Source of the DNA: Macrolepiota albuminosa
Taxonomy: Eukaryota; Basidiomycota; Agaricomycetes; Agaricales; Agaricaceae
Direction: 5' to 3'
Assembly (NCBI GenBank): GCA_027475525.1
Contig: JAMWFC010000049.1
Span: 5,192,947-5,256,946 of the forward strand
Length of the DNA stretch: 64,000 nucleotides
The notes beneath the pieces are model-generated. The model was not told the origin of the DNA. It saw only the letters and a list, made by a program, of their open reading frames with translations, and did no database searches. The first letter of the stretch is position 1. Each line of letters opens with the position of its first letter. Positions 23,355-34,196 of this stretch are shown here, piece after piece. Position numbers and translations under genes: made by a program.

Positions 23355-24161
23355 TCACATGGCTCCCCGAGCCCTGTCCTTCCTCGGCAACTGTGCAGGG
23401 CGCTTCACGCCATGCAACTCCAAATACCGATCCAAGGCGGCCAACTTGGCACACTCCTGATGCGGCTCCCATGTCGTATCACCCAAGCTCCACCGTACCT
23501 CGTACTCCAGACCCCCAGCCTCGTTCCACCGATGGCCTACTAGGTCCTCGACAAACCACTCCTGATCATCCTTCGCCCCGAAGTCATAAGCTTCTGGGAC
23601 CACCCGTTCGGGGAACAATGCATCATCATTCGGCCTGAAGGGTCAAAGCAGTGATACATGGAACTTCGGTACAATACGTCATGCCTGCAGCGCCGTAGGC
23701 AACTCCAGTACATAGTTTGACGTCTTTGGCTCGGCCTGTATGATTTTATACGGACCAATATACTTCGGGCATAGCTTGCTCGCCCTGCCCTTGGGTAGGT
23801 TCAAATTTTGCGTTGATAGATATACCAGCGCCCCTATGGCCAGCAATGGCTCCTCCGCTCGCCTCCTATTCGCATATTTCGATTGAAACACGCGTGCTTC
23901 AATGATCGCATCATGCGCGTTTGCTAAATTCTCCAGGGCAGTCCACGCAAAGTCTTTAACTCCCTTATGCACCGCTACATCAGCGCGCAACTCCTGAAGC
24001 ATGGAGGGCAAGAACCCCCCATTCAACTTGAACGGGGCATACCCTGTTGTCTCCGACACACTAGCGTTTATCGCAAACTCCGTCAGGGGTACTCGGTCTA
24101 CCCAGTCCCGCTGGTCTGGTTGCACTACCGTGCGCAATATCTGTGCCACGTTACGGTTTGC
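23355..24161 (-). pseudogene. Integrase C-terminal part and chromodomain of element C
   Basis: Same frame as pol, after the TGA at 24162. It has integrase end helices and GPY-type module (LNLPKGRASKLCPKYIGPYK), then two more TGA codons (LQA-TGA-RIVPKFHVSLL-TGA-PF), both where arginine fits. It ends in a chromodomain-like module with WFVEDLVGHRWNEAGGLEYE, VRWSLGDTTWEP and WEPHQEC, finishing at 23355. Chromodomains steer integration of such elements towards particular chromatin. This one matches the VRW...DTTWEP core but lacks some aromatic-cage positions, so histone binding is uncertain. Confidence 0.75.
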
Positions 24162-27100
24162 TCACTCCATCTGTCCATCCGTCTGCAGATGGAACGAGGT
24201 TGACATCAGCAGCTTTGCGCCCATCATCATGTGAAGCTCTCGCCACCACTTTGACGTGAACTTTGAATCCTGATCGCTAACGATCGAGCTCGGCAGCCCG
24301 TGCAACCGCACGATTTCCTTCAAGTAAATCCATGAGAGCTCTGAGGCCTTCATTGTGGTGCACACCGGTATCAAGTGTACCATACTCGTCATCCTGCATA
24401 TCACTACCCACAAGTAGTTGAACCCCTTGAACTCGGGAAACGGGCCAACAAAGTCCATCCCGATGAAGTCCCACGGCTTCATGGGCACAGGTAGCGAGTG
24501 CAGCTTGCCAGCCGGTTTACGGTTGGCCCCTTTTGCCCGTTGGCACAACTTGCAAGTGGTGCAAAACACCAGTACATCAGCATGCATCTTTGACCACCAA
24601 TACCAATGCCGCACATATTCTAGCGTTTTCTGTGACCCAAAATGCCCAACCACCCCATGTGCCTGATTGATCACCTCTGTGATCAATGCACGCTGCCGGG
24701 GCAAGCACAGAACCTGCTGGCCACTAGCGCTAGCAGTGTAGATCAGCTCCTGACGCACTGAAAAACTAGGGTGATCCTCGGGCTGCGTCAACACCTCTGT
24801 ACACAGCCTATCCTCTGAATACCCCAGTATCACTGCCTTTCGAAATTCAGATCGATGGTAGTCCCGAGGGGCAGACTTCATCTCAGCAGGTGCACGTAGT
24901 GCGTCTGCCAGCCGCATATCCCCGTCGCCCGCATCCGCAGTGCGTCCACTAGAGCCCATCTCGGCCCCAGCACCCGCGACCTTGAGACGTTCCGCCTCAC
25001 TATTGCGTGCCTCCTGCCGCTCTCGCAACTGCTTACTTCGCCAATGCTCTTGAACCTGCATGGCTCGAATGTCCACCACATGGTCCTTAATCTCCCGATA
25101 CCGTTGGTAAGGGATGTCGTCCCCTTCTGGGTCAATACGTATATCCACATTGACATAGTGATGAGCTTCATGGGCTTCATCTAGTCGGTCACTCTCAAAG
25201 TAGCACGACAAACAGTCCGCTACCTTGTTAAGCTCCCCTTTGACATATGTTATGTCAAACTTGTACCGTGACATGTAATCAATCCATCGCCGCTGACGTG
25301 GAGATAAGTTCGCCTGGGTTTTGAAGAACTCAAGCGCTTTGTGGTCGGTTATGATATGAATATCATACCCCATCAGCTTGTCCTCCCATTTCAGGAGGGC
25401 CTCTAATATAGCCAATGTCTCCAACTCATGCACAGCATAATTCTGCTGCGCATTCGTGAACTTCTTCGACATAAACCCGGCCGGGCGGCAAGTTTGCCAG
25501 GACTGTCCCTGTCCATACATTGCTCCCACTCCCGTCTTCGATGCATCACAAATGAGCCATATTGGTTCATTTCGTCGCGGATCAATGGGACGTATGATCG
25601 GCGTGCGATCACATATTTGTTTAATCATGTCCAAACAGCGTTGGTGTAGTGGCCGCCATACAAATGGCACCCCGTTTTGTGTGATGGCCATCAGTGGCCC
25701 CGTGTATGTCGTGACATCCGGCAGAAACGTCGATACGTAGTTTATCAGCCCAACAAACCGCTGCACATCGTTGTAGTTTTGTGGCGTCTGCCAGTCACAA
25801 ATCCGATCCAATTTATCCTGGTCAGGATGAATACCTTCATCGTCAATAACATGTCCCAGGCAGTCCACCCGGTCCGCATACAACTCGCACTTCTTCCACT
25901 TCAAGTACAATAGGTTCGAACGTAAGCGCTCGAACACAACACGGAGATGCTTCTCATGCTCCTCAATGGAGTCCAAGTAAATGAAGATGTCATCAAGATA
26001 TACGTGCATGAATCGTCCGATGACATCACAGAAAATCGATGTCATCAACCTCTGAAAGGTTGCTGGGGCATTACAGTCACCTATCTGCATTATGTTGCTG
26101 ACATAGGTGCCGGTAATCGATGAAAACATGGTCTTCCTGACATCACTCTCCTGTATTCGAACTTGTTCGTATGCGTCCGTCAGATCGATTTTCGACCTGA
26201 CTTTCGCCCGAGCCACATCTTCACGAATTACTTCCTGATCAGGAAGCAGGGTCACATCCTTAATGGTGTTATCGTTGCGCTGGCGTGCGTCCAGTGCTGT
26301 GCATAACGTCCCATCCTTCTTCAGAATGCACAGCAATGGCGCGGCCTGCGATGCAGGTCTCGCCTCCCACCACCAGGCCCTGAGGTAACAGTTCGTTTTA
26401 TCCCGCAGCTGCTGCTGTAGGGCCATGGGGCAACGTAGTAGATGGTACTTGTACTGTTTTGTATCATCGACTAGGTTAATTTCATGGTTCACCTCACGCC
26501 ACGGTGGCAGCTCCTCCTTAGTGCCATTGACCATATCCACAAACTCCTCCTGCCACTGTCGGCGGAGCTCCGGAATATCATCTCGGGACAACCCAGTTGC
26601 CCTGACCTTGCCTTTGTCCTTGGCTTGTGGCGGCTTGTTTAGCCTCTTCCCACTACTGCCCACTATCTGGGTAGTAGCATATTTCTCCCGAAGTGCTCGC
26701 AACCTCTCCTCACTGTTGTCTGGCACCTGTAGACGATACGGTCTCTCCTTCCTGACTTGTCGCGCCAAAATTGATGCCCTGTCCACCTGGATTTCCTCTG
26801 GAAAGGATATCTCGTCATCCCTTGCCTGTCGATAGACCTCGGTCTGCCGAATCCACGGTCGACCTTCCCAGGCACACATGGATGCCACCAGCTCATTCCA
26901 TTCTCTAGGCATTTGCGGATCAAATGCCCAATCAAACGCTGGTAGAGGTACCGGCCGGTCCCATAAGGATCGGTGCGACTGTTCGCTACACACTACCTCA
27001 TCCTCCCAGTCCCCATTCAGTGGGTCCATCGGAGGTTCCTCACAAACTAGCTCCTCAACCTTCACCTTCGACGATGTAGGTTGGCATTCCCCTCTGACAG

Positions 27101-27308
27101 ACCGCTTCTGCGGCCACGTTGGCCAGGTGCAATGCCCATCCTGACCACCGACCGCACCTGCGGTGAGTTCCTCCCTTTGCACACTCTCATACTTAGCCCA
27201 TTCTTCCATGGACATCAGGATCGCTCCACACTCCTTGGGTAAGCCTCTGATAGGGTTTACCTCCTCTGGCTCATCCTCCACGGTAGCCGGTAGCGCCCCC
27301 GAGCATAG
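24162..27308 (-). CDS. Pol of element C: RT, RNase H, integrase (first part)
   Basis: A 1,049-codon stretch open from the TGA at 27309 to a TGA at 24162. Features in order: linker; RT fingers LLCILKKDGTLCTALDARQR; catalytic FMHVYLDDIFIYLDS (YLDD); CLGHVIDDEGIHPDQDKL; RNase H with IWLICDASKTGVGAMYGQ, AVHELETLAILEALLKW and IITDHKALEFF; integrase zinc finger (H...GHFGS...WYWWSK...CTTCKLCQ); and core with IGMDFVGPFPEF, IVSDQDSKF and TDGQME carrying the D, D and E residues. The TGA after the last glutamate (ME-TGA-ANR) stands where arginine is usual. All catalytic residues are present, so this pol is one point mutation from intact here. Confidence 0.88.
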   Translation of the reverse strand, partial: LCSGALPATVEDEPEEVNPIRGLPKECGAILMSMEEWAKYESVQREELTAGAVGGQDGHCTWPTWPQKRSVRGECQPTSSKVKVEELVCEEPPMDPLNGDWEDEVVCSEQSHRSLWDRPVPLPAFDWAFDPQMPREWNELVASMCAWEGRPWIRQTEVYRQARDDEISFPEEIQVDRASILARQVRKERPYRLQVPDNSEERLRALREKYATTQIVGSSGKRLNKPPQAKDKGKVRATGLSRDDIPELRRQWQEEFVDMVNGTKEELPPWREVNHEINLVDDTKQYKYHLLRCPMALQQQLRDKTNCYLRAWWWEARPASQAAPLLCILKKDGTLCTALDARQRNDNTIKDVTLLPDQEVIREDVARAKVRSKIDLTDAYEQVRIQESDVRKTMFSSITGTYVSNIMQIGDCNAPATFQRLMTSIFCDVIGRFMHVYLDDIFIYLDSIEEHEKHLRVVFERLRSNLLYLKWKKCELYADRVDCLGHVIDDEGIHPDQDKLDRICDWQTPQNYNDVQRFVGLINYVSTFLPDVTTYTGPLMAITQNGVPFVWRPLHQRCLDMIKQICDRTPIIRPIDPRRNEPIWLICDASKTGVGAMYGQGQSWQTCRPAGFMSKKFTNAQQNYAVHELETLAILEALLKWEDKLMGYDIHIITDHKALEFFKTQANLSPRQRRWIDYMSRYKFDITYVKGELNKVADCLSCYFESDRLDEAHEAHHYVNVDIRIDPEGDDIPYQRYREIKDHVVDIRAMQVQEHWRSKQLRERQEARNSEAERLKVAGAGAEMGSSGRTADAGDGDMRLADALRAPAEMKSAPRDYHRSEFRKAVILGYSEDRLCTEVLTQPEDHPSFSVRQELIYTASASGQQVLCLPRQRALITEVINQAHGVVGHFGSQKTLEYVRHWYWWSKMHADVLVFCTTCKLCQRAKGANRKPAGKLHSLPVPMKPWDFIGMDFVGPFPEFKGFNYLWVVICRMTSMVHLIPVCTTMKASELSWIYLKEIVRLHGLPSSIVSDQDSKFTSKWWRELHMMMGAKLLMSTSFHLQTDGQME

Positions 27309-28094
27309 TCAATTGGTGCCCACCGCTCGCTTCCTCTCCGTCGCGCGGTGGCGACGAACTCTCTCTCCAGCTTCTTCCACTGCGACCCGCACTGCCAGGA
27401 TTTCAGTGCCAGCTACAATAACTTTGTTATTGCAGAAGTCAAGTACCACCTGGTGCTTGCGCATGTACGGCGTCCCGACAATCATGTCATACCGGTCGAA
27501 GTTTGCCACGTCCACGTATTCAACACTTGTTGACCCCGGGACAGATAGCTCGAGGTTTGCTCCAAACTGTACTGCAGCGCGACTGCCTACAGTACCAAGC
27601 TGCAGAGTTATGGGCCGCTCCAACTGATGCACCGCCAAGTCATGGACCTGACAGAACTGGGGTGTTACTCCTGTAGTTGTACTTCCCGAATCCCACAACG
27701 TCCATGCTTCGTGACCTCCCACCTTGACGTAGGTAGCCAAACATTCCTTATCCTCACGTCGCAGTTGCGGCCGGATCAACTTGCGTGCTGCCTTCCTAAG
27801 TTTCACTTTGTGAACCTTCACTCGACTCGCGCCCAACTGCATGCTTTCCTCATCCTCAGGAAAGTCCGTTAACGCCATCAAGAAATCTTGTTCTGCGGAA
27901 CTAGCATAGAGCTCTGAGTCATACACATCCACTTCCACATACTCATCCCCATCAATCATCACTGTCTCTACCTCGTCATCAGCTGGACCCTCATCGCCAG
28001 ACTGGGAGCTTTCATCCTCCTCCTCCACGTCCGGTTCCTCATCTGCGTCATTCGCAGACTCCTCTGCTTCAGTGTGCGTGGCGCGTACATATGC
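27309..28094 (-). CDS. Retropepsin (protease) region of element C
   Basis: In frame with gag across one TGA. An acidic linker (DDEVETVMIDGDEYVEVDVY) precedes the aspartic protease: catalytic WTLWDSGSTTTGV, then VDVANFDRYDMIVGTPYMRK and a C-terminal basic tail (RHRATERKRAVGTN). It ends with TGA followed by CTA at 27309-27311; the RT frame continues without shift. The same TGA-CTA stands in element B (18679-18684). Cleaves the Gag-Pol precursor in the particle. Confidence 0.75.
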   Translation of the reverse strand, partial: AYVRATHTEAEESANDADEEPDVEEEDESSQSGDEGPADDEVETVMIDGDEYVEVDVYDSELYASSAEQDFLMALTDFPEDEESMQLGASRVKVHKVKLRKAARKLIRPQLRREDKECLATYVKVGGHEAWTLWDSGSTTTGVTPQFCQVHDLAVHQLERPITLQLGTVGSRAAVQFGANLELSVPGSTSVEYVDVANFDRYDMIVGTPYMRKHQVVLDFCNNKVIVAGTEILAVRVAVEEAGERVRRHRATERKRAVGTN

Positions 28095-30601
28095 TCATGG
28101 TTTACCCGCTATTTGCCCCCTTCTAGGGCAAGTGCTCGTGAAATGTCCTTTCTCACCGCACGCATAGCATGTTACTATGCGTTTTTCACCCGTCCCACCC
28201 GGGCCTGTTCCCCGCTCTTTATGCAGGTCACAATTGGCCTCAGGTTTTGGTGGATTGTGACCACGCTCTTCAGCCACAAGTTTTGGCTCAATTGGCTTAG
28301 GTCGATGAGGCCTCGACAACGTTTGTCTCAATACGAACCTAGGGTTTCGGTTACGTTCCATGTCCGCTTTCCTGACCAAGAACGTGCCGATCATTCGTGA
28401 CTGGCGTGTCTCCATCGGCCCCGCAGCTTTTACTCGCAAGCTATGCAGATCAAAGTGGTGTGCCGTCTTCAACGCCTGTTCGTAACGTATGGCATGCGCT
28501 ACGAATTCCTCAACTTCATTTATTTCTGGAGATAATCCATCATCCCGGATTAGCACTTGCCTCATCTCAGCGGGTATGCCCTTAAGAAAGGTCTCGCACA
28601 CAGTCCATGCGTCGGGATAAATGGCCATATTTTGAGCATGGTCAACAAGGGTATCATAGAACCCTTGTACTCCAAGGGCCTTGGTGTACACTGCCAAGTA
28701 AAACGCTTCTCGTGCATCCTGCATTGTGGATGCACTTACAAATTGATTGTACAGTTCAAGGATCACATCTTTGAACGTCCAGTGCTGCCTCGCCCGATTA
28801 TGGTGAAGGACGTGATGACGAAACCACCTCTTTGCCGGACCTTCCAAAAACTCGGGCAGCACAAACACTCGCTCCTTGTCCATATGATCTCCACCGTACA
28901 GGCATGCTGCCAGATGGTAGCATACATCCATGGTCCAATCCTCCAGCTCGCTGAACTTTGTTCCCCCCTTATAGGGCAGAATATGCTTTGGATCAGCCCT
29001 CCGTGGTTTGATCCCTTCAGGTAATCGCAACGCAATCCCAACCACGTCATCGATTATGCTCACTAGTCGTCGCTGCATGCTATCAGTGTAGGCTCTGGTG
29101 GCCTCATTCATCCCAGGTGTCTTGTTGCGTCCCTTGGCAGGGACGAACATCGAGAAGGCTCGCACAGACCGAGTCATCGGTCCTCTGGGGCTGTGAGATC
29201 TGTCGTCCCGAGGGCCCTGCCCTCCATTCCATCTATCTGGCCCCAACCCCTGCAGCTCCTCTTGACTGCTGATATCGCTCCCGTGCTTATTTCGACGACT
29301 GTTCTGCGCACGTTCCACAAATTCTCGCCTCATTTCATCAATGGGTTGGGGCCCATTGAAACTGATTCCCTGATCATCAATACGAGAGTAGCCTTGCCCC
29401 CGTAAATCCTGGATCCGCATTCTTTGGAATGTGACTCGGTCCTGAAACGTGTCGGCAAGTGGTACCCTAGCCGGCACCACTGGTTCCTCCGCTTCTCGTT
29501 TCACCTGAGGTGACAACACTTCCTCCAGTACTGTTTCCAACAGTACATGTGTAGCCGGTCTGGAAGTCACCGTCTCGGACACGGACATAGCTGTAGGTCA
29601 GTACCCTACGAACCGCTGCTGCCTCTGCCCAGCTGCTACTCGCGTCTGGTATTGCTCCAGAGTCTCCCCGCCTGTTGTGGAGCAAATATGTTGCTAAAAT
29701 CCTCCTCAATGTGAGGTGAACTCCCTCTCCCTGCAGGAATCGTAGGGATTAGCTCCGCATCCGCTGGGGTGGATGCAGCAGACCCTTGGCGCCTTTTACG
29801 GTCGAGGTAGCTTTGAGCTTCCAGGTCCAGAATCTGCATATAGGCCGAAATGTACTCATCTGTTCCCACCTCAGGGAGCGCATCACCTCTAGCCTCTATC
29901 AACTGCATGTGCTTGTTCACATACAACTTCAACCTAGCCCTTGTCGACAACTTACTTATCTCTGGGAACCTTGCCCAAAGCATAGCTACTTGAACGTCGA
30001 GGGTCGCTTCATAGCGTCCATTCTCGTCTTCATCAGACGTATCATCAACCACTGTGGGCTGATGTCTTTTTGTCCCCGCAATCTGCACCGGTGCTACTGG
30101 CCGCTGCCCTCCAGGTCATCGACTCAATGGCGTCGATTCTGGTATATTTCTCCATGGTGTCTCCTGGGAGAATTCCTCTCGTCTACCTTCCGAACTTGTC
30201 CAAGCCTCTCCTGCCGTCCCAGGAGCCCCTGCCCTAAACGGAGACGGTCTTTTTTCCTCGTGTGTGGCCACACCCACGCCCGATGTCCTTAATCCCGAGA
30301 ATCGCATCGGTGCCCTTTGAGGTACCTGTATGATCAGCGGTGACTCACTAGCCACCCCAACCTCCCTTCCAACTCTACGCTGGATTGGACGTCTCTGCTC
30401 TGTAATAAGCAAACTCCCCGGCATATCGGTTCGGGCTAGGGTCAGCTCGACCTCAGCCTCCTCCCAACTTGCCACCTGCTGATCTCGAGTATGTGCTGCC
30501 ACTGGTGTGGCATTCTCGTTCTTTTGCACCGGGGCGACATTGTCGTTCCGTTCTGGTGGCAGAGGTTTGTGCTCCATTCCCGGCTTGCGTTCGGCGCTCA
30601 A
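28095..30601 (-). pseudogene. gag of element C
   Basis: ATG at 30601. ORF 30601-30116 is separated by a single TGA (LSR-TGA-PGG) from the same-frame ORF ending at 29636, which holds the helical block LYVNKHMQLIEARG and LDLEAQSYLDRKRRQGSAAS. A frame change near 29600 leads to the main ORF 29588-28095. This has the capsid core (LEDWTMDVCYHLAACLYGG, WTFKDVILELYNQFVSA, AIYPDAWTVCETFLKGIPAE) and the zinc knuckle CYACGEKGHFTSTC (CX2CX4HX4C) near its end. It then meets a TGA in frame with the protease region, where element B has a sense codon (IAGKP-TGA-AYV). Apart from one frameshift and two TGA codons the protein is complete. Confidence 0.8.
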
Positions 30602-30635
30602 GAAGCTTGATGGTTGATGTCACTGTCAATCGAGA

Positions 30636-30656
30636 TTCTAGAACTAAGTTCTAGAA
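30636..30656 (-). promoter_or_regulatory. Perfect palindrome with two TTCTAGAA units in element C leader
   Basis: Two 9-base arms, TTCTAGAAC and GTTCTAGAA, separated by TAA, lie between the 5' LTR and the first gag ATG (30601). TTCnnGAA is the unit of heat-shock elements; the arrangement could equally be an RNA hairpin in the leader. No second copy in the window supports either role. Confidence 0.3.
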
Positions 30657-30712
30657 TGTATAGTTTTTGAATGTTCGCGTACAGATTATTGTCGTTTGAC
30701 GATTCAAAAAAG

Positions 30713-30964
30713 TATAAGAGAAATTACTGGCTTACTCACACAAGACACAGAATCTGCCAAATTGGTAGATTTCTCTGTACGTAGTGTAAGTAAAAAAGTA
30801 TCTACCCAAATACAAGTAAATACAGTATAATTTAACAGTAAATTAATTGAGGAAATAATCACTACTGTAATTATTTCTGCTAATACGATATGCTGCCCGC
30901 ACCCCTAAGGGTGCGGGTGTAGTAAAATAATGAATAGGGACCTCGAAGAGGTCCCTCTGTTACA
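30713..30964 (-). repeat. 5' LTR of element C (252 bp)
   Basis: On the minus strand it begins TGTAACAGAGGGACC and ends TCTCTTATA (TACA in the other copy). It holds two neighbouring palindromes near its start: AGGGACCTC/GAGGTCCCT and CCCGCACCC/GGGTGCGGG. A T-run and GAATC follow it, as in element B. Confidence 0.9.
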
Positions 30965-30969
30965 CCAAG

Positions 30970-32727
30970 GTAAAATGTGGCAAACTTGCCAACCAGTGGG
31001 ATTTATGTCTCATAAGTTTACTACTGCACAGCAAAACTACGCTGTACATGAGTTAGAAACACTTGCTATCCTAGAAGCCCTCCTAAAGTGGGAGGATAAG
31101 CTGATGGGATATAAGATCCATATCATTATGGATCACAAAGCACTCAAGTTTTTCAAGACTCAAGTGCACCTATCTCCACGACAACGTTGCTGGATTTACT
31201 ACATGTTGTGGTACCAGTTTGACATCACCTATGTAAAGGGTGAATTGAACAAAGTGGTGGATTGCCTGTCTCGATATTTCAAGAGCAATACTCGAGATGA
31301 CATCCATGACATGCATGACTATGTCCAGGCAGACAGACACATTGACCCAGAGGGCAAAGACTTGCCTCTGCATAGGTTCCACAAAATCAAGGAACATATA
31401 GTCAAGCTATGTGCCATGCAAGCGCAGGAATCATGTTGCAGCAAGCAACTGCAAGAACAACAAGAAGCTCACAATATCGAGGCTCAGGTGCTGGTGGATC
31501 ATGAGGTTTTCCAGCCAAGCAAAGAAACAAGGCAAGAGGTGTCATCTAGTGGTACTGAGATGACTCTCCAGCAGGTGCTGGATTCACAGGATCCTAAACC
31601 TGCACCGGCCGATCTAGGCATGTGCAATTTTGCACATGTATCCAGCAAGGATACAAGGATGACAATCTCTTCTTAGAGATTCTGAACAATATTCAAGCGC
31701 ATCCGTGCTTCAAGGTGGAGCAGCAGCTCATCTATCTTACCAGACCCACTGGGTCCAAAGTCATCTGCATTCCCTGGGAGAGGTCGTTGATCACGACTAT
31801 CCTGGACCAGGCCCACAGAGTAGTGGGCCACTTAAGAACTCAGAAAATGCTGGACTATGTGCGACACTGGTATTGGTGGCCACAAATGGCCAAGGAAATG
31901 AGCCAATTCTGCTCAACATGCGAGCTATGTCAACAGTTGAAAGTATTGACATTGAAGCCACTGGAGAAGCTTTATACCAGTTTAACCCTGGGACTCGATT
32001 GGAATGGACTTTATAGGTCCGTTTCCAGAGTTAAAGGGTTTTAACTACCTTTGAGTAGTGATCTGCAGAATAACCAGTATGGTCCATCTCATCCTGCTAA
32101 GAACTACCATAACAGCGTTGGACTTGTCTTGGATCTATCTCAAGGAGATAGTATGCCTTCATTGGATTGCCAGGTTCGATTGTAAGCAATTGAGATGCTA
32201 AGTTCACTTCCAAATGGTGGAAGAAGCTGCACAAGCTGCTCGGAGCAAAGTTGCTCATGTTGACATCATTTCATCTGCAAATGGATGGTCAGACAGAACA
32301 GACAAATAGAAATATCGTGCAAATATTGCAAGCGTTTGTATGTCCTGATCAGAAGGACTGGGTAGAGAGATGTCTATTCATAGAATTCACAATAAACACG
32401 AGCATATCCAAAACCATGGGGTATGCACTCTTTGAACTCAATCATGGCTATATGCCATCCATGATTCATAAACTTTGGACCAACAAAGCTATTCATGTCG
32501 GAGTAAAGCAGTTTGCATGCAATGCACTAAGAAACTTAGTGGATGCCCATGGATGCAATTATAGAGTCATGCGTATGGCAGACAAAACATGCAAATAATT
32601 GCAGACATGATGATCCGGACATTGAGAAAAAGAACCTAGTGTACCTCTTGACAAAGAACTTGAACTTGCCAAAAGACAGAGCAAGTAAGCTGTGTCCAAA
32701 GTGGATTGGACCATATAGGGTTGCTGC
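30970..32727 (+). pseudogene. RNase H (rest) and integrase of element B
   Basis: Resumes after element C with MWQTCQPVGFMSHKF. It then has the RNase H motifs (AVHELETLAILEALLKW, IIMDHKALKFF), the tether to the integrase zinc finger (AHRVVGHL...WYWWPQ...CSTCELCQ) and a decayed catalytic core ending near DGQTEQTNRNIVQ. The C-terminal part (LNLPKDRASKLCPKWIGPY, near 32660-32717) is followed at once by accessory-gene sequence, which marks the internal deletion. Several stops and frameshifts. Confidence 0.75.
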
Positions 32728-33653
32728 ACATAATGTGTGCTCAAGACCCAGCCATGCCATTTGACCTGGAGCAGCTTGCACAGTACGTGCTGGTCTTTGG
32801 TTGCCCCAGGCTGGAGAATACCTATCAGGGCATCACAGTTGATCATGCATACTGCATGCACTGGTGAACCCTCTTTGGGTTTGCATTATGCCGAGCTCTC
32901 TGCACTAACAGCGCAGCCAAGCCCATGATAGTGCAGCACATGATCCTTGTCATAGCCTGCCTGGGTCTTTATCATGAGGCAATTGCCTCATATGATGCCA
33001 TGTTTCCTGACCAGCCATTCAAGCCCCAGAGAGGGCCACAGCTGGAATTACACCCAGTTCACATGCCTGATGATTTTGCATGGAATTTCTCTGATGACAA
33101 CGTGTTATGTGTCTTGTTACACAACCGGATACCGCCTGACTGGGTAGACCATGTGTATACATATGGAGTGGTCTTCCTGGAACAGCAGTTCCATGCATCC
33201 ACAATGTCTATGGACATCTTTTGACAAATTGATGATGAATGCATGGAGTGCTTGAACAAATATGGCACTCCTCCTGCAATCCCACAATGGGATGGATGGC
33301 AGGAGATGACCAACAATGACCATTATTGTCTAATGTTCAAGCACAACAAAGAAAGTCATCTTCCTGAGAACCCTGAGGCCAATGGCCTCTATTACCTTAT
33401 CGGAATGGACCCAAATCAGGTCAATCTCCTAAGACGCATGGCAGTGCATGGTATGCTACCCACCAGTGCTTCAGCGATTAACGTCGCACTAACTGAACCT
33501 ATGGTGGTAAATGCACCTGCAGTCAAGGGGCCCTTAACCCCATCAAGGACAGAATTGGCACCTCCCCCTCCCATGATTAACATTGCACTGGAGGAGGAGT
33601 CAATGGTGACAGAGACGGGTGTGGTCGCAGGAGCATCGGTAGATGGGTCATAG
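32728..33653 (+). pseudogene. Accessory gene of element B, second half only
   Basis: Starts inside the gene at a point matching MHAQDPATPFDLDQLAQY of element A and keeps the conserved blocks (YTYGVVFLEQQF; IPQWDGWQEMT; ANGLYYLIGMDPNQVNLL; INVALTEPMVV). It has an in-frame TGA after CMHW and another after MSMDIF. The natural C-terminus at 33653 agrees with that of element A (ETGVVAGAS...). The first half was removed together with the chromodomain region. Function unknown. Confidence 0.7.
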
Positions 33654-34013
33654 ACCCATATATATTATTTAGGTAACTCTGAGTAAAGCACTCAATCTGG
33701 TCAGGCTAACATGCACTTCAGGGTAGCATGTATATACAGCGGACTCATGAGAGGAGTCGCTTTTTTTGTTAATCCTTGTTTTTGCTCTGTAATTTCAATC
33801 TATTTTCTCCCTGATGCTTGCATTGTCTGCACATTTGCACATTAAGAGACTGCAAGATTCAGTGTTGCTGACAGACACAACTACTTTGTACATGACAATA
33901 ACATCTTGCAGCAATGCAAAGTGCGTCTTTGACTACTAGTTGCACTACTGTGCATACTCCATTTCACCTCAACTCCTCTCCTAAGACTGAGTATTTGGTC
34001 TCATTGGGAGATA

Positions 34014-34196
34014 TGTAACAGAGCGTCACCCTCATCACACTTGTCACTAGCGTCAATGATGCTATATGCATTCAATAGAGTATTATGTAAGATAACATCT
34101 TGTATTCACTCTAGTTCTAGTCAATCCAATTCTGCGGTCTGATTCAGCACTGTGTGATACACACAAGATAGTTCTAGCTCATAACCAATGGTTACA
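34014..34196 (+). repeat. 3' LTR of element B (183 bp)
   Basis: TGTAACAG...GGTTACA, aligned end to end with 14929-15111. It is preceded by a purine-rich TTGGGAGATA (34004-34013). Confidence 0.92.

Larger units (their letters stand above)
20466..30964 (-). mobile_element. Ty3/gypsy chromodomain element C, nested in element B
   Basis: Inserted in the RNase H gene of B with target duplication CCAAG (20461-20465 and 30965-30969). Minus-strand order: 5' LTR 30713-30964, gag, protease, RT/RNase H/integrase, chromodomain, accessory gene, 3' LTR 20466-20673. The 3' LTR lacks its first 44 bp, and the end of the accessory gene runs directly into it, so the polypurine tract is gone. Over the shared 208 bp the LTRs differ at about six positions by eye, fewer than in B, in agreement with the nesting. 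The breaks in the coding regions are almost all TGA at expected CGA codons. Confidence 0.92.
14929..34196 (+). mobile_element. Ty3/gypsy element B, split by nested element C
   Basis: A complete but dead LTR retrotransposon: 183-bp LTRs at both ends (14929-15111 and 34014-34196) and a 5-bp target duplication TGATG (14924-14928 and 34197-34201). Its own sequence is about 8.8 kb; the other 10.5 kb is element C inserted in the RNase H region. The order is gag (with zinc knuckle), protease, RT, RNase H, integrase, then the second half of the accessory gene. A deletion near 32727 has removed the integrase tail, the chromodomain region and the first half of the accessory gene. The LTRs differ at about ten positions by eye, so B is older than C. 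Confidence 0.9.

Noticed and set aside
21776..24203. Plus-strand ORFs within element C (for example 20684-21244, 22027-22476)
   Set aside because: Shadows of the minus-strand pol and accessory gene. Unlike D and E, I see no spliced antisense gene with a cysteine cluster here.
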